This document shows positions 1 through 6,132 of a stretch of 7,177 nucleotides of DNA, piece by piece (positions within the stretch are counted from its first letter, which is position 1; each line of letters opens with the position of its first letter). The notes under the pieces were generated by a model. The model was given only the letters and a program-made list of their open reading frames with translations. It was not told where the DNA came from and did not search any database. A program made the translations under genes and the position numbers. Source of the DNA: Phycisphaerales bacterium (GTDB lineage: Bacteria; Planctomycetota; Phycisphaerae; Phycisphaerales; SM1A02); assembly GCA_022447165.1 (NCBI GenBank), contig JAKVBR010000085.1, forward strand, positions 1 through 7,177, given 5' to 3'.

Positions 1-2132
1 TCGACTGGTCTGTACGTTGACAGAATAGAACCGTTGACATCGATTACGCCGCGTAAGTCAAGAAGGCCACTGACAATGGTGCCGTTGAGTTTAACGCCTA
101 CAGTTTCGTCATTTTGAAACGCGCCGATTTCGACTGACCAACCAGGGAGCATGATGGTAGAGCGTTCCATTTGCTCGCGGTCAGTAGGGTCAATGCTATT
201 GAGCGAAGCAACGAGTTGGGCTGCATCTGGTTGTTGCGCTAAATCAGCATCATCTGGATCGATGTAAAAACGCGATTCCCCTGTCACCTGTACTTTGTTG
301 CGCCAATGCGTAAACTCGCTTGGCACATCACCTGCAACTGAGCCCAGAAACGTGCAGTCATGAAACCTGATGTTGTTCGATTCATCACGCGTGTCATAAA
401 AGGTATCGCTACCTGAAGAGGCACTGGAACCAGTGAACTGCTGTTTGTATCCGCCAAAACCATCTGGAGCAATTGCACCAACATAGTTCCAGTTTGGGTC
501 GGCTGTATCTTCATGCGTTTCAATCCAAGTCACACCGACGAAAGTGCAGTTTTCAAAGAGTGCGTTAGTCCCTTTTGGAATTCGGACATCGCGAAACTCC
601 ATGTCCTTAAACGTTTCCCTTTGATACCAATCATATGCACCTTCAGATTCGTATGGCACGCCTTCCCATGGTTGCGTGTGTGCAGGTGCATGCTTGCCGC
701 CATTTGCGAGATTGTGTTGTACTTGACCGCCAGCTGCGTCACCAAATGGGTCGCCTGTCATTGACTCCGCTTCGAACCACGAAGAAGAGATTGCGAACAT
801 TGCTGGCGTGAGTTCAGAGAGTTGTGATTCAGGCAAACCAAACTGGCTTGATGATTCACCAAGATCAGAATTGATTGCACCGCTGACATCAGTTTGCCAC
901 TGAGAGCCCGTTTGTGTTTCCCAGTCAGCAACATCAACAGCAAATCCGATGTGACCATCGACCTTGGCGTATTGGTCAAGCGCGTTGATGATGCCATCGT
1001 TGTAGCCAAGTTCAGTATCGGTGGAATCAATCACTCCATCGCCGTTTCGATCTGCTCTTGCGCCATCGATGAGCGCTGCGAGTTGAAGGTCATCACCAAA
1101 CTCTTGAGCAAGACCATGGTGCCCTGCTACAGCTGCTTGCGCAGCGTCATAGACAACACCGATGTTTCCGTCACTGTCATAGCGCGACAAAAACAAATCC
1201 ATTTCTGTTACATATTGGTCGCCATCGTAATCAATGAGCGCGCCACCTAACCCCGCGCCCTCAGTGGGATGACTCGGACGAAGCTTGTTATCGCCATCAA
1301 CATCGTTTGCGAGAACGAGCGCTTGATACGCAGAAATCTGACCATTAAGCATTGTAGGGTCGAGTCCATAGAAATCATTTCGCATGACAAGCGGTGTACC
1401 AAACTGGTTGTTGAGTTCGCCAGCATTGATGCCATACCGCATGGCTAGCGGACCTTCAACGATAACGTTTCGACCAAGCATGACGCGGGACATCGCAACG
1501 ACTGCATAATCAATTCGCTTATCTAAATCGAACTGCATGGAAATCGTTCGCGTGATGCCTTCACTTTCACCTTCGCTTGTAATGATGACTGAGGTATCAC
1601 CCTCAATGAGTTCATATGCAATTCTAAATGTCGCGTCATCATGCATTTCAATTGGCTTAAGTTCTAATCGAAAGTCATTGTTTCTAAGTAATGGCAAAAA
1701 CGCATCGTCTGTTTCGATTTCAACAGCGTGATTGTCCACTTGGTCATACACATCGTAGAGTTTGTGAACGATGCCATTTCCAGAAGGCGCGCCGATGACA
1801 TAGTCGCTTGGAGATTGCACAGTGATGTAGCCATCTGCTGCTACCCATGTGCCCTTCCAGAGTTTTTCTGCGAGGTCGACATCGATTTCGCCTTGATCAA
1901 TGATGAAGCGGTTAACTTCAGAAAGTAAACGCTGACTTGCAAATGTCAATCCAGACTCTGCTGCTGATTGTGACTTTGCAATCGCAATCATTGATTGGGC
2001 GCTCCGGAGGTTCGACCACGAAACGCTTGCGATGCCTGCTGTGACTGATGCAATCACCGTCAACATTAAAAGCGCTGGAATTGTTGCCCACCCGCGTCGT
2101 GTATTGTTGTTGATCATCTTGGTGCAATCCAT
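1..2132 (-). CDS. Large PilX/GspK-like pilin (tip pseudopilin), partial, with dockerin-like Asp loops
   Basis: A single open frame of at least 710 residues begins at 2132 and is still open at the left edge, so the C-terminus is missing. Residues 12-14 are RRG, followed by W15 and a hydrophobic segment to about 37: a class III prepilin leader and membrane helix. The +5 position is Pro19 instead of Glu, as in GspK-type tip pseudopilins, which lack Glu5. Residues 52-65 (AKSQSAAESGLTFA) resemble the PilX N-terminal motif. The rest is a large, probably extracellular region: Asp-rich, calcium-loop-like segments at about 277-372, then beta-rich stretches at about 508-540, 586-600 and 679-708 that look like short beta-helix turns. 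Start choice: ATG 2132 has GAGG five bases upstream. A second in-frame ATG at 2117 forms an ATGA overlap with the prepilin stop and is also plausible. It is probably translationally coupled and exported by the same pilus machinery. Family membership is inferred from the N-terminus only; an adhesin-like role is speculation. Confidence 0.75.
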   Translation of the reverse strand, partial: MDCTKMINNNTRRGWATIPALLMLTVIASVTAGIASVSWSNLRSAQSMIAIAKSQSAAESGLTFASQRLLSEVNRFIIDQGEIDVDLAEKLWKGTWVAADGYITVQSPSDYVIGAPSGNGIVHKLYDVYDQVDNHAVEIETDDAFLPLLRNNDFRLELKPIEMHDDATFRIAYELIEGDTSVIITSEGESEGITRTISMQFDLDKRIDYAVVAMSRVMLGRNVIVEGPLAMRYGINAGELNNQFGTPLVMRNDFYGLDPTMLNGQISAYQALVLANDVDGDNKLRPSHPTEGAGLGGALIDYDGDQYVTEMDLFLSRYDSDGNIGVVYDAAQAAVAGHHGLAQEFGDDLQLAALIDGARADRNGDGVIDSTDTELGYNDGIINALDQYAKVDGHIGFAVDVADWETQTGSQWQTDVSGAINSDLGESSSQFGLPESQLSELTPAMFAISSSWFEAESMTGDPFGDAAGGQVQHNLANGGKHAPAHTQPWEGVPYESEGAYDWYQRETFKDMEFRDVRIPKGTNALFENCTFVGVTWIETHEDTADPNWNYVGAIAPDGFGGYKQQFTGSSASSGSDTFYDTRDESNNIRFHDCTFLGSVAGDVPSEFTHWRNKVQVTGESRFYIDPDDADLAQQPDAAQLVASLNSIDPTDREQMERSTIMLPGWSVEIGAFQNDETVGVKLNGTIVSGLLDLRGVIDVNGSILSTYRPV
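1017..1304 (-). other. Cluster of dockerin/EF-hand-like Asp loops within the large pilin-like protein
   Basis: Four short Asp-rich loops are encoded here. DVDGDNKLRP starts at codon 1302-1304. DYDGDQYVTEMD is at 1197-1232. DSDGNIGVVYD is at 1146-1178. DRNGDGVIDSTD is at 1017-1052. The last matches the dockerin loop pattern best, with acidic or amide side chains at positions 1, 3, 5, 9 and 12, Gly at 6 and Ile at 8. The second has Asp at 1, 3, 5 and 12 but no Gly at 6. Such loops bind calcium in dockerins and EF-hands; binding here is inferred. They lie within about 100 residues, with non-repetitive spacers, so this is a domain with several metal loops and not a simple tandem repeat. Confidence 0.6.
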
Positions 2133-2626
2133 ACTAACCTCGCTATTTCATCGCCATCATGAAGTGTGATGACTTCTATCTTGATTGTGTCTGATGTGCC
2201 ATCAGGGACAGTAAGCGTGATGTCAAACGGGTCGACACACTCGACGGAAACTTGTTGTTCCCAATCGTCCATTCCAACAATGACTGTTCTCGTTGCGTCA
2301 ATGGGTCCTGAGCCATCGCTATCTGAAAAAACTGCTCCATCTAAGTCATCTAAATCATCAAGGTCTACAGGCATTGATTCGCCTCCTTCTACACCCCAGA
2401 CGCCAGTGCCAGTGACTGGGTCTGAAGATGGAAGGATAAGCGTCATCTCGCGTATTTCTTTCGCAAGTCGCATGCCAGTTGCAAGTTCATCTGAAATGAC
2501 TTGCTGTTGATGCCACGATTGTTGCGAGCCCGCGACTGCGACGATACCGATGCCGATGACCGCAATTGCTACTGCTGATTCAACGAGCCAGAATCCGCGA
2601 CGAGTTGGCGTTTTGGTCCTGTTCAT
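2114..2626 (-). CDS. Type IV minor prepilin / pseudopilin (PilV/GspI-like)
   Basis: The protein has 170 residues. The N-terminus is a textbook class III prepilin signal: basic leader MNRTKTPTRRG, cleavage expected after Gly11, then FWLVE with Phe at +1 and Glu at +5. A hydrophobic helix runs to about residue 30. The remaining region is soluble, beta-prone and acidic, with a DLDDLDDLDG stretch near residues 70-79 followed by an SDSDGSG turn that may bind calcium. Its start ATG overlaps the pilC stop as ATGA, so it is likely translated by coupling. The frame extends upstream of 2626 inside pilC, but the prepilin leader fixes the start at Met 2626. Small size and position between the platform gene and a GspK/PilX-like gene fit a minor pilin; whether it is PilV, GspI or another subtype cannot be decided from sequence alone. 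It should be processed by a prepilin peptidase encoded elsewhere. Confidence 0.85.
   Translation of the reverse strand: MNRTKTPTRRGFWLVESAVAIAVIGIGIVAVAGSQQSWHQQQVISDELATGMRLAKEIREMTLILPSSDPVTGTGVWGVEGGESMPVDLDDLDDLDGAVFSDSDGSGPIDATRTVIVGMDDWEQQVSVECVDPFDITLTVPDGTSDTIKIEVITLHDGDEIARLVWIAPR
2138..2141 (-). promoter_or_regulatory. Shine-Dalgarno GAGG for the large pilin-like gene
   Basis: On the minus strand GAGG lies five bases before ATG 2132, inside the 3' end of the preceding prepilin gene. This favours 2132 over the in-frame ATG at 2117, whose own upstream region (GCACCAAG) has no good match. The competing argument is the ATGA stop-start overlap at 2117, so re-initiation from the second Met remains possible. 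Confidence 0.5.
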
Positions 2627-3852
2627 CCTGACACCACCGCGCTCATCTTGAAGATTGGAAGGATAATTGCCATGGCGATGAAGCCCACGATGCAGCCCAT
2701 GCAAACAATCATGATTGGTTCAAGCAAACTTGTAAACGTCTTGATTGCGTCCTTAAGAACTCTGTCGTAATACTCTGAGATTTCTTCAAGGACATCGCCA
2801 AGTCGACCTGATTCCTCTCCTGCTGCAATCATTTGCACAACTGGTTTTGGAAGCAGTTTTGTGTTTTCAATGACAGAGTTAATCTTGTCGCCACCACTGA
2901 CGCCTTCACTGGTGTCACTCCACAACTTCTTGTAGTGCTTGTTACCAGATACATTCCCAGTAACTTCAAGTGCACTGAGCATTGGAACGCCAGCATTGAT
3001 GAGTTCGCCGAGTGTTTGAAGCGAGCGATTGATGTAAAGCGCGCGCATCATGAGTTTGAGCACTGGAACAGTGATCTTTAACTTATCAACCACAAGACCG
3101 CCGCGTTCAGTTTTACTCCAGAAAATGAGAAGCACTGAAAGGACGCCCGTTGCGATTGGAACTGTCCACCAAAAGTGAACCATCCATGCGCTTAAGCCCA
3201 TAAGGAACATGGTTGGCCAGGGGAGAATGTCTTCCTTGCCTGCAAACACGCCTGCGAATCGCGGTAGTACGAATGTCAGAAGGAAAATCGTCACTGCCAT
3301 TGCAAGTGCGCCAATCACAACTGGATACAAACTCGCGCCTACGATTTGTTTTTTCGTTTCGATTTGGCTCGCAATGATTTTTGCAATGCGATCAAGCATA
3401 TGCCCGAACGACCCAGACAATTCACTTGCTTTCACCATGTTGATGTACAGCGGTGAAAAGAGTTTTGGATATTTGCCAATTGCATCAGAGAATGTGCAAC
3501 CCGCTTCTAAATCCTCTTGAATGGTCATCAAGATTTCTTGGAACTTTTTGTTCTCGACGTTCTCTGCGATGCCAGCAACTGCTGCTCGCAAACTGATGCC
3601 TGCTCTCACCATCACAGCAAGTTGCGTAGTAAAGTCAAGGACATCTTTGTTTGTTGGGCCATTTCCCGTGTTTAGAAATGCCCAGATTTTCTTCATAGCA
3701 CTATTGCTCACGTCTTGGAGCGGGACAAGGCGGACAACTCTCCCACCTTTGTCTTGCAATAGAGTAGCGGCAGCCGTTGCTGTTTCAGCAGCGAGCTGTC
3801 CAACCAACATGTCTCCGCTCTCTTTCTGTACTTCATAGCGGTAAGTCGGCAT
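2623..3852 (-). CDS. pilC: Type IV pilus / type II secretion inner-membrane platform protein PilC/GspF
   Basis: The product is 409 residues, the usual length for PilC/GspF. This polytopic inner-membrane protein sits under the growing pilus and is thought to pass the motion of the cytoplasmic ATPases to the pilin subunits. Two homologous T2SSF domains are visible: about 66-190 (DFTTQLAVMVRAGISLRAAV onward) and about 270-392 (RALYINRSLQTLGELINAGV onward). Each carries the typical late motif, KASELSGSFGHMLDRIA in the first and AAGEESGRLGDVLEEISEYY in the second. Hydrophobic segments lie near 168-190, 205-240 and 370-395. The N-terminal YRYEV region is the usual short cytoplasmic entry to this family. 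ATG 3852 is preceded by AAGGA at a 7-base spacing; that Shine-Dalgarno overlaps the pilT stop codon ten bases upstream. The 3' end overlaps the prepilin start by 4 bp. No key element appears missing. pilC is used because the partner ATPase is PilT-like; gspF is an equally valid family name. Confidence 0.93.
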   Translation of the reverse strand: MPTYRYEVQKESGDMLVGQLAAETATAAATLLQDKGGRVVRLVPLQDVSNSAMKKIWAFLNTGNGPTNKDVLDFTTQLAVMVRAGISLRAAVAGIAENVENKKFQEILMTIQEDLEAGCTFSDAIGKYPKLFSPLYINMVKASELSGSFGHMLDRIAKIIASQIETKKQIVGASLYPVVIGALAMAVTIFLLTFVLPRFAGVFAGKEDILPWPTMFLMGLSAWMVHFWWTVPIATGVLSVLLIFWSKTERGGLVVDKLKITVPVLKLMMRALYINRSLQTLGELINAGVPMLSALEVTGNVSGNKHYKKLWSDTSEGVSGGDKINSVIENTKLLPKPVVQMIAAGEESGRLGDVLEEISEYYDRVLKDAIKTFTSLLEPIMIVCMGCIVGFIAMAIILPIFKMSAVVSG

Positions 3853-3859
3853 TGTGTTT

Positions 3860-3864
3860 TCCTT
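3860..3864 (-). promoter_or_regulatory. Shine-Dalgarno AAGGA for pilC, overlapping the pilT stop
   Basis: On the minus strand the pilT TAA stop is part of TTAAGGA, which gives pilC a strong ribosome binding site 7 bases from ATG 3852. The layout implies that ribosomes ending pilT feed directly into pilC translation. Confidence 0.65.
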
Positions 3865-4912
3865 AAGCTGCGAGGGTCATTGATAATCGTTCAGGGTCAG
3901 ACGCGTTTGCAATCGCGATGTCGCGATCGACTAAGCCGTTGTATACAAGCGCTGAGATTGAAGCATCTCGAGTCATCATGCCTTTACGACTGCTCGTTTC
4001 AATGACATTTGGAATTTCAAATGTTCTTGATTCGCGAATAATGTTTCGGACGGCTGGGTTACAAAGCAGAACCTCAACTGCTGGAACCATGCCGCCCCCA
4101 ATTTTTGGAAGCAGTGTTTGTGCAACAACTGCTTTGAGTGTGTTCGCAAGCATCGAACGGATTTGCCCTTGCTGATTTGCTGGGTACATGTCGATGATTC
4201 GCTCAACAGTTTGTGAAGCGTTCACTGTGTGAAGAGTTGAAAGCACAAGGTGACCTGTCTCTGCTGCAGAAATTGCAAGCGATGCTGTTTCAAGGTCACG
4301 CATTTCACCAACCAAAATGATGTCTGGATCTTGACGAAGTGCGTGCTTGAGCCCCGAAGCAAAACTTGGCATATCACTACCAAGTTCTCGTTGTTCAACG
4401 AGGCATTGCTCGGACTCAAAGGTGTATTCAACAGGGTCTTCAAGAGTAATGATGTGACGCTGTTTCGTTTTGTTTATCTGATTCAGTAATGATGCGAGCG
4501 TTGTGGATTTGCCAGAGCCAGTGTCGCCTGTAACAAGCACGAGGCCTCGGGGCAAATCAGCAAGTGGTGCAATTGCGGGCGGTAGATTCAACACTTCAAG
4601 TGGTGGAATCTCGGTTTTAATCGCACGCATTGCGATAGCTGGGACGCCTCGCTGCAAGTGAGCATTCATACGAAAACGCGCATCTTCGGTTGCCCATGAT
4701 AAGTCGACATCTTGAAACTGCTCAAATGTTTCTTTTTGAGCATCATTGAGAATGCTATCTAAAAACTTATGCATGTCTTCTGCCTTCAGTTCAGGCATAT
4801 CCATGCGAGTCAATCCCGTGTCTACGCGGAGCATCGGCTTCTCCCCCGCAACTAGGTGGATGTCAGAAGCATCCTTTTCGTTTGATTCTTTGATAATCCT
4901 ATGAATGTCCAT
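3863..4912 (-). CDS. pilT: Type IV pilus retraction-type ATPase PilT
   Basis: The protein is 349 residues, the standard PilT length. PilT forms a cytoplasmic hexamer that hydrolyses ATP at the base of the pilus and drives filament disassembly (retraction, twitching). Numbering from Met 4912, the N-terminal PAS-like domain shows ASDIHL at 15-20. The Walker A motif GDTGSGKST is at 129-137, the Asp box ITLEDPVEY at 155-163, Walker B DIILVGEMRD at 197-206, and the His box GHLVLSTLHT at 220-229. AVRNIIRE at 287-294 is the PilT-specific AIRNLIRE motif, which separates it from PilB/GspE extension ATPases. The start at 4912 aligns with the family start (MDI...); an upstream TTG in the same frame at 4960 would add 16 residues with no family support. 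No clear Shine-Dalgarno is seen before 4912. Ten bases separate it from pilC. No pilB lies nearby in the window. Confidence 0.94.
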   Translation of the reverse strand: MDIHRIIKESNEKDASDIHLVAGEKPMLRVDTGLTRMDMPELKAEDMHKFLDSILNDAQKETFEQFQDVDLSWATEDARFRMNAHLQRGVPAIAMRAIKTEIPPLEVLNLPPAIAPLADLPRGLVLVTGDTGSGKSTTLASLLNQINKTKQRHIITLEDPVEYTFESEQCLVEQRELGSDMPSFASGLKHALRQDPDIILVGEMRDLETASLAISAAETGHLVLSTLHTVNASQTVERIIDMYPANQQGQIRSMLANTLKAVVAQTLLPKIGGGMVPAVEVLLCNPAVRNIIRESRTFEIPNVIETSSRKGMMTRDASISALVYNGLVDRDIAIANASDPERLSMTLAA

Positions 4913-5016
4913 GGTGGGGACATCGGCAAGGTGGAAACGGACCTTCACCAGCGCATGCAAAGTAAGGTTGAGTTGTGATTTTAGTTCCGATTATGCGAGC
5001 AAGCTCGGTCAAAAAG

Positions 5017-5469
5017 TCACTCTGCACGGACTGCGTCAAATGTATCGCGTGCAAAAACTGATGTAGAGGGTTTTGAAAATCCCGCTTTTCGAAGTGTATC
5101 TGCAAATGCATCCGATTCAATATATGAGAGCGTCCCTTGCAGTTGCCATCCTCCGGTTGAATGCTCTAATGCACTCGCTGGAACGACAATTGGAATGCTA
5201 CTTTCGATGACAGACCACCTCGGGACAGTCAGCTTCGCCTCATGTAATCCTGTAAACACATGACTGCCATCTACAGAGACTGAATACTCGTATAGAAGAA
5301 GCTCTATTGGCTCATTATTGGTGTTGCTTACGTTGAATACCGCTTCAAAAGATGCCGCATCACTATCGATTTCAGTACTTACTGCATGTTGATAGGTTGC
5401 AATTGGCGCTCTAGTTGAACAGCCAAAAATGAAACTCAATACAAAAAGTAAACAAATGCGAATATGCAT
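5017..5469 (-). CDS. Putative lipoprotein with LEA14/WHy-like domain
   Basis: The protein is 150 residues from ATG 5469. The N-terminus (MHIRICLLFVLSFIFGC) is a short type II signal peptide ending in a lipobox-like FIFGC, so the mature protein probably starts at lipidated Cys17. Phe at -2 is not the usual small residue, which makes the lipobox slightly atypical. The following ~110 residues look like a late-embryogenesis-abundant type 2 (LEA14/WHy) fold: FEAVFNVSNTNNEPIELLLY has the N-x-N-x-x-P-hydrophobic pattern, followed by a second strand set with HVFTGLHEAKLTVPRW and an ending in alternating beta residues. Such domains occur in bacterial envelope lipoproteins of mostly unknown role. It lies 47 bp downstream of the DUF5658-like gene and 104 bp upstream of pilT on the same strand, so co-transcription is possible but unproven. 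The family call is by eye; an in-frame TTG start at 5514 is less likely because it would precede the signal peptide with polar residues. Confidence 0.7.
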   Translation of the reverse strand: MHIRICLLFVLSFIFGCSTRAPIATYQHAVSTEIDSDAASFEAVFNVSNTNNEPIELLLYEYSVSVDGSHVFTGLHEAKLTVPRWSVIESSIPIVVPASALEHSTGGWQLQGTLSYIESDAFADTLRKAGFSKPSTSVFARDTFDAVRAE

Positions 5470-5516
5470 ATGTCTACTATACCAACGGTGGACATGCCAC
5501 TGCCCCCCATTCAATC

Positions 5517-5954
5517 TTATTTCATAACAAGCGCTTGCTTATCGTGTTTGTATGGTTGATACAACTGGCCATCGATCAGAACGATGTGGTTTTCACCCAC
5601 TGGCAAGTTTGGTTGATACCTTGAATATTGATTCCACCAAATTGTAAGCGCCATCATGATGAAGAACGCACTCCACGTAGCAAGTTCGCCTTCACGCTTA
5701 TAGCGTGTTTTGTAGAGGAGCAAAACGCATACTGCGACCGTGATGCATTTGTAAATTGCAAGTGGCCATATCGAGTTCGTTGTCTCTAGCAACCACACCG
5801 CGATCGGGTTTCCTTCACTCATGCCTACTGATGTGAGGTAGGAAACCGTCAATGCCAGGTCTGCGAGGCTTAATCCGACAACACCCCCAAGTAACCATGT
5901 GACACGTTCTGCACGCTTGGTTTCACTGCTATGTTGTTGCGATACTGTATTCAT
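5517..5954 (-). CDS. Small integral membrane protein, DUF5658-like
   Basis: From ATG 5954 the product is 145 residues. After a polar N-terminus (MNTVSQQHSSETKRAERV) come three hydrophobic segments: about 19-42 (WLLGGVVGLSLADLALTVSY), 64-82 (WPLAIYKCITVAVCVLLLY) and 93-107 (WSAFFIMMALTIWWNQY). An Asp inside the first segment, the linker GMSEGNPIAVWLL and a Lys in the second segment match the layout of DUF5658 proteins, a family of unknown function (D in TM1, E-x-NP in the loop, K in TM2). The C-terminal tail is polar and short. Starts at ATG 5969 and GTG 6005 are possible; 5954 is preferred because GGGGA lies eight bases upstream, and because the best candidate promoter ends near 6020, leaving almost no leader for the GTG. 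It is the first gene of the minus-strand run toward pilT. Function unknown. Confidence 0.65.
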   Translation of the reverse strand: MNTVSQQHSSETKRAERVTWLLGGVVGLSLADLALTVSYLTSVGMSEGNPIAVWLLETTNSIWPLAIYKCITVAVCVLLLYKTRYKREGELATWSAFFIMMALTIWWNQYSRYQPNLPVGENHIVLIDGQLYQPYKHDKQALVMK

Positions 5955-6019
5955 TTCCACTTTCCCCATGTTGTAAGGGTCGACCCGATAACCCCATTCG
6001 TCCACCAGAAATTTCGTTT

Positions 6020-6048
6020 TTTTTAAGAATTGCTTTTTTTAGTTTCAA
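6020..6048 (-). promoter_or_regulatory. Candidate sigma-70-type promoter reading into the DUF5658-like gene
   Basis: On the minus strand TTGAAA (6043-6048) is followed by a 17-base spacer and TAAAAA (6020-6025). The -35 matches TTGACA at five of six positions and the -10 matches TATAAT at four of six. The surroundings are strongly AT-rich, with A-tracts that would favour bending. A start point around 6013 would give leaders of roughly 45-60 bases to ATG 5969 or 5954. In such AT-rich DNA chance matches are common. Confidence 0.4.
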
Positions 6049-6062
6049 AAAGCGAGTTCTAC

Positions 6063-6090
6063 TTGACTTTTTTCTCCAAATTGATATCAA
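6063..6090 (+). promoter_or_regulatory. Candidate promoter for the acidic-protein gene
   Basis: TTGACT (6063-6068) is separated by 16 bases from TATCAA (6085-6090); the -35 matches at five of six positions and the -10 at four of six. The start point would fall near 6097, giving a leader of about 35 bases to ATG 6133. The -10 hexamer lies inside the palindrome at 6080-6091, so a protein bound there would block it. Confidence 0.35.
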
Positions 6091-6091
6091 T
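6080..6091. repeat. Perfect 12-bp palindrome ATTGATATCAAT (candidate operator)
   Basis: ATTGATATCAAT reads the same on both strands and lies in the divergent intergenic region between the DUF5658-like gene and the acidic-protein gene. It covers the candidate -10 of the plus-strand promoter and lies about 30 bases upstream of the candidate -35 of the minus-strand promoter, so a dimeric regulator bound here could act on both. No second copy was noticed in the window, and AT-rich palindromes of this size can arise by chance. Confidence 0.35.
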
Positions 6092-6119
6092 ACGCAAAGT
6101 AAGCATTGTTTTTAACTTC

Positions 6120-6123
6120 GGAG
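6120..6123 (+). promoter_or_regulatory. Shine-Dalgarno GGAG for the acidic-protein gene
   Basis: GGAG lies nine bases before ATG 6133. It supports starting at this ATG and not at the in-frame TTG at 6106, which has no purine-rich site upstream. Confidence 0.5.
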
Positions 6124-6132
6124 TTATGCCTG

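Noticed and set aside
894..1250. Plus-strand open frame of 118 codons opposite the large pilin-like gene
   Set aside because: The minus-strand frame is continuous for over 2.1 kb with clear protein motifs; this is a shadow with no ribosome binding site or recognisable domain.
2166..2510. Plus-strand Ser/Thr-rich open frame opposite the prepilin
   Set aside because: It is a shadow of the prepilin gene, whose leader and overlaps are convincing.
4913..4960. In-frame TTG start giving PilT 16 more residues
   Set aside because: The family start aligns at Met 4912; the extra residues match nothing in PilT.
4996..5007. Inverted repeat CGAGCAAGCTCG after the lipoprotein stop, considered as a terminator
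   Set aside because: The stem is only 5 bp with a 2-base loop, and no T-run follows on the minus strand.
5488..5500. Small inverted repeat GTGGACATGCCAC between the two envelope genes
   Set aside because: The 4-bp stem with a 5-base loop is too weak to call a regulatory element.
5470..5514. TTG start at 5514 for the lipoprotein
   Set aside because: It would put 15 polar residues ahead of the signal peptide; Met 5469 begins a standard lipoprotein signal.
5955..6005. GTG start at 6005 for the DUF5658-like protein
   Set aside because: There is no Shine-Dalgarno and it is almost on top of the candidate transcription start; the added residues are polar and family-unrelated. It cannot be fully excluded.
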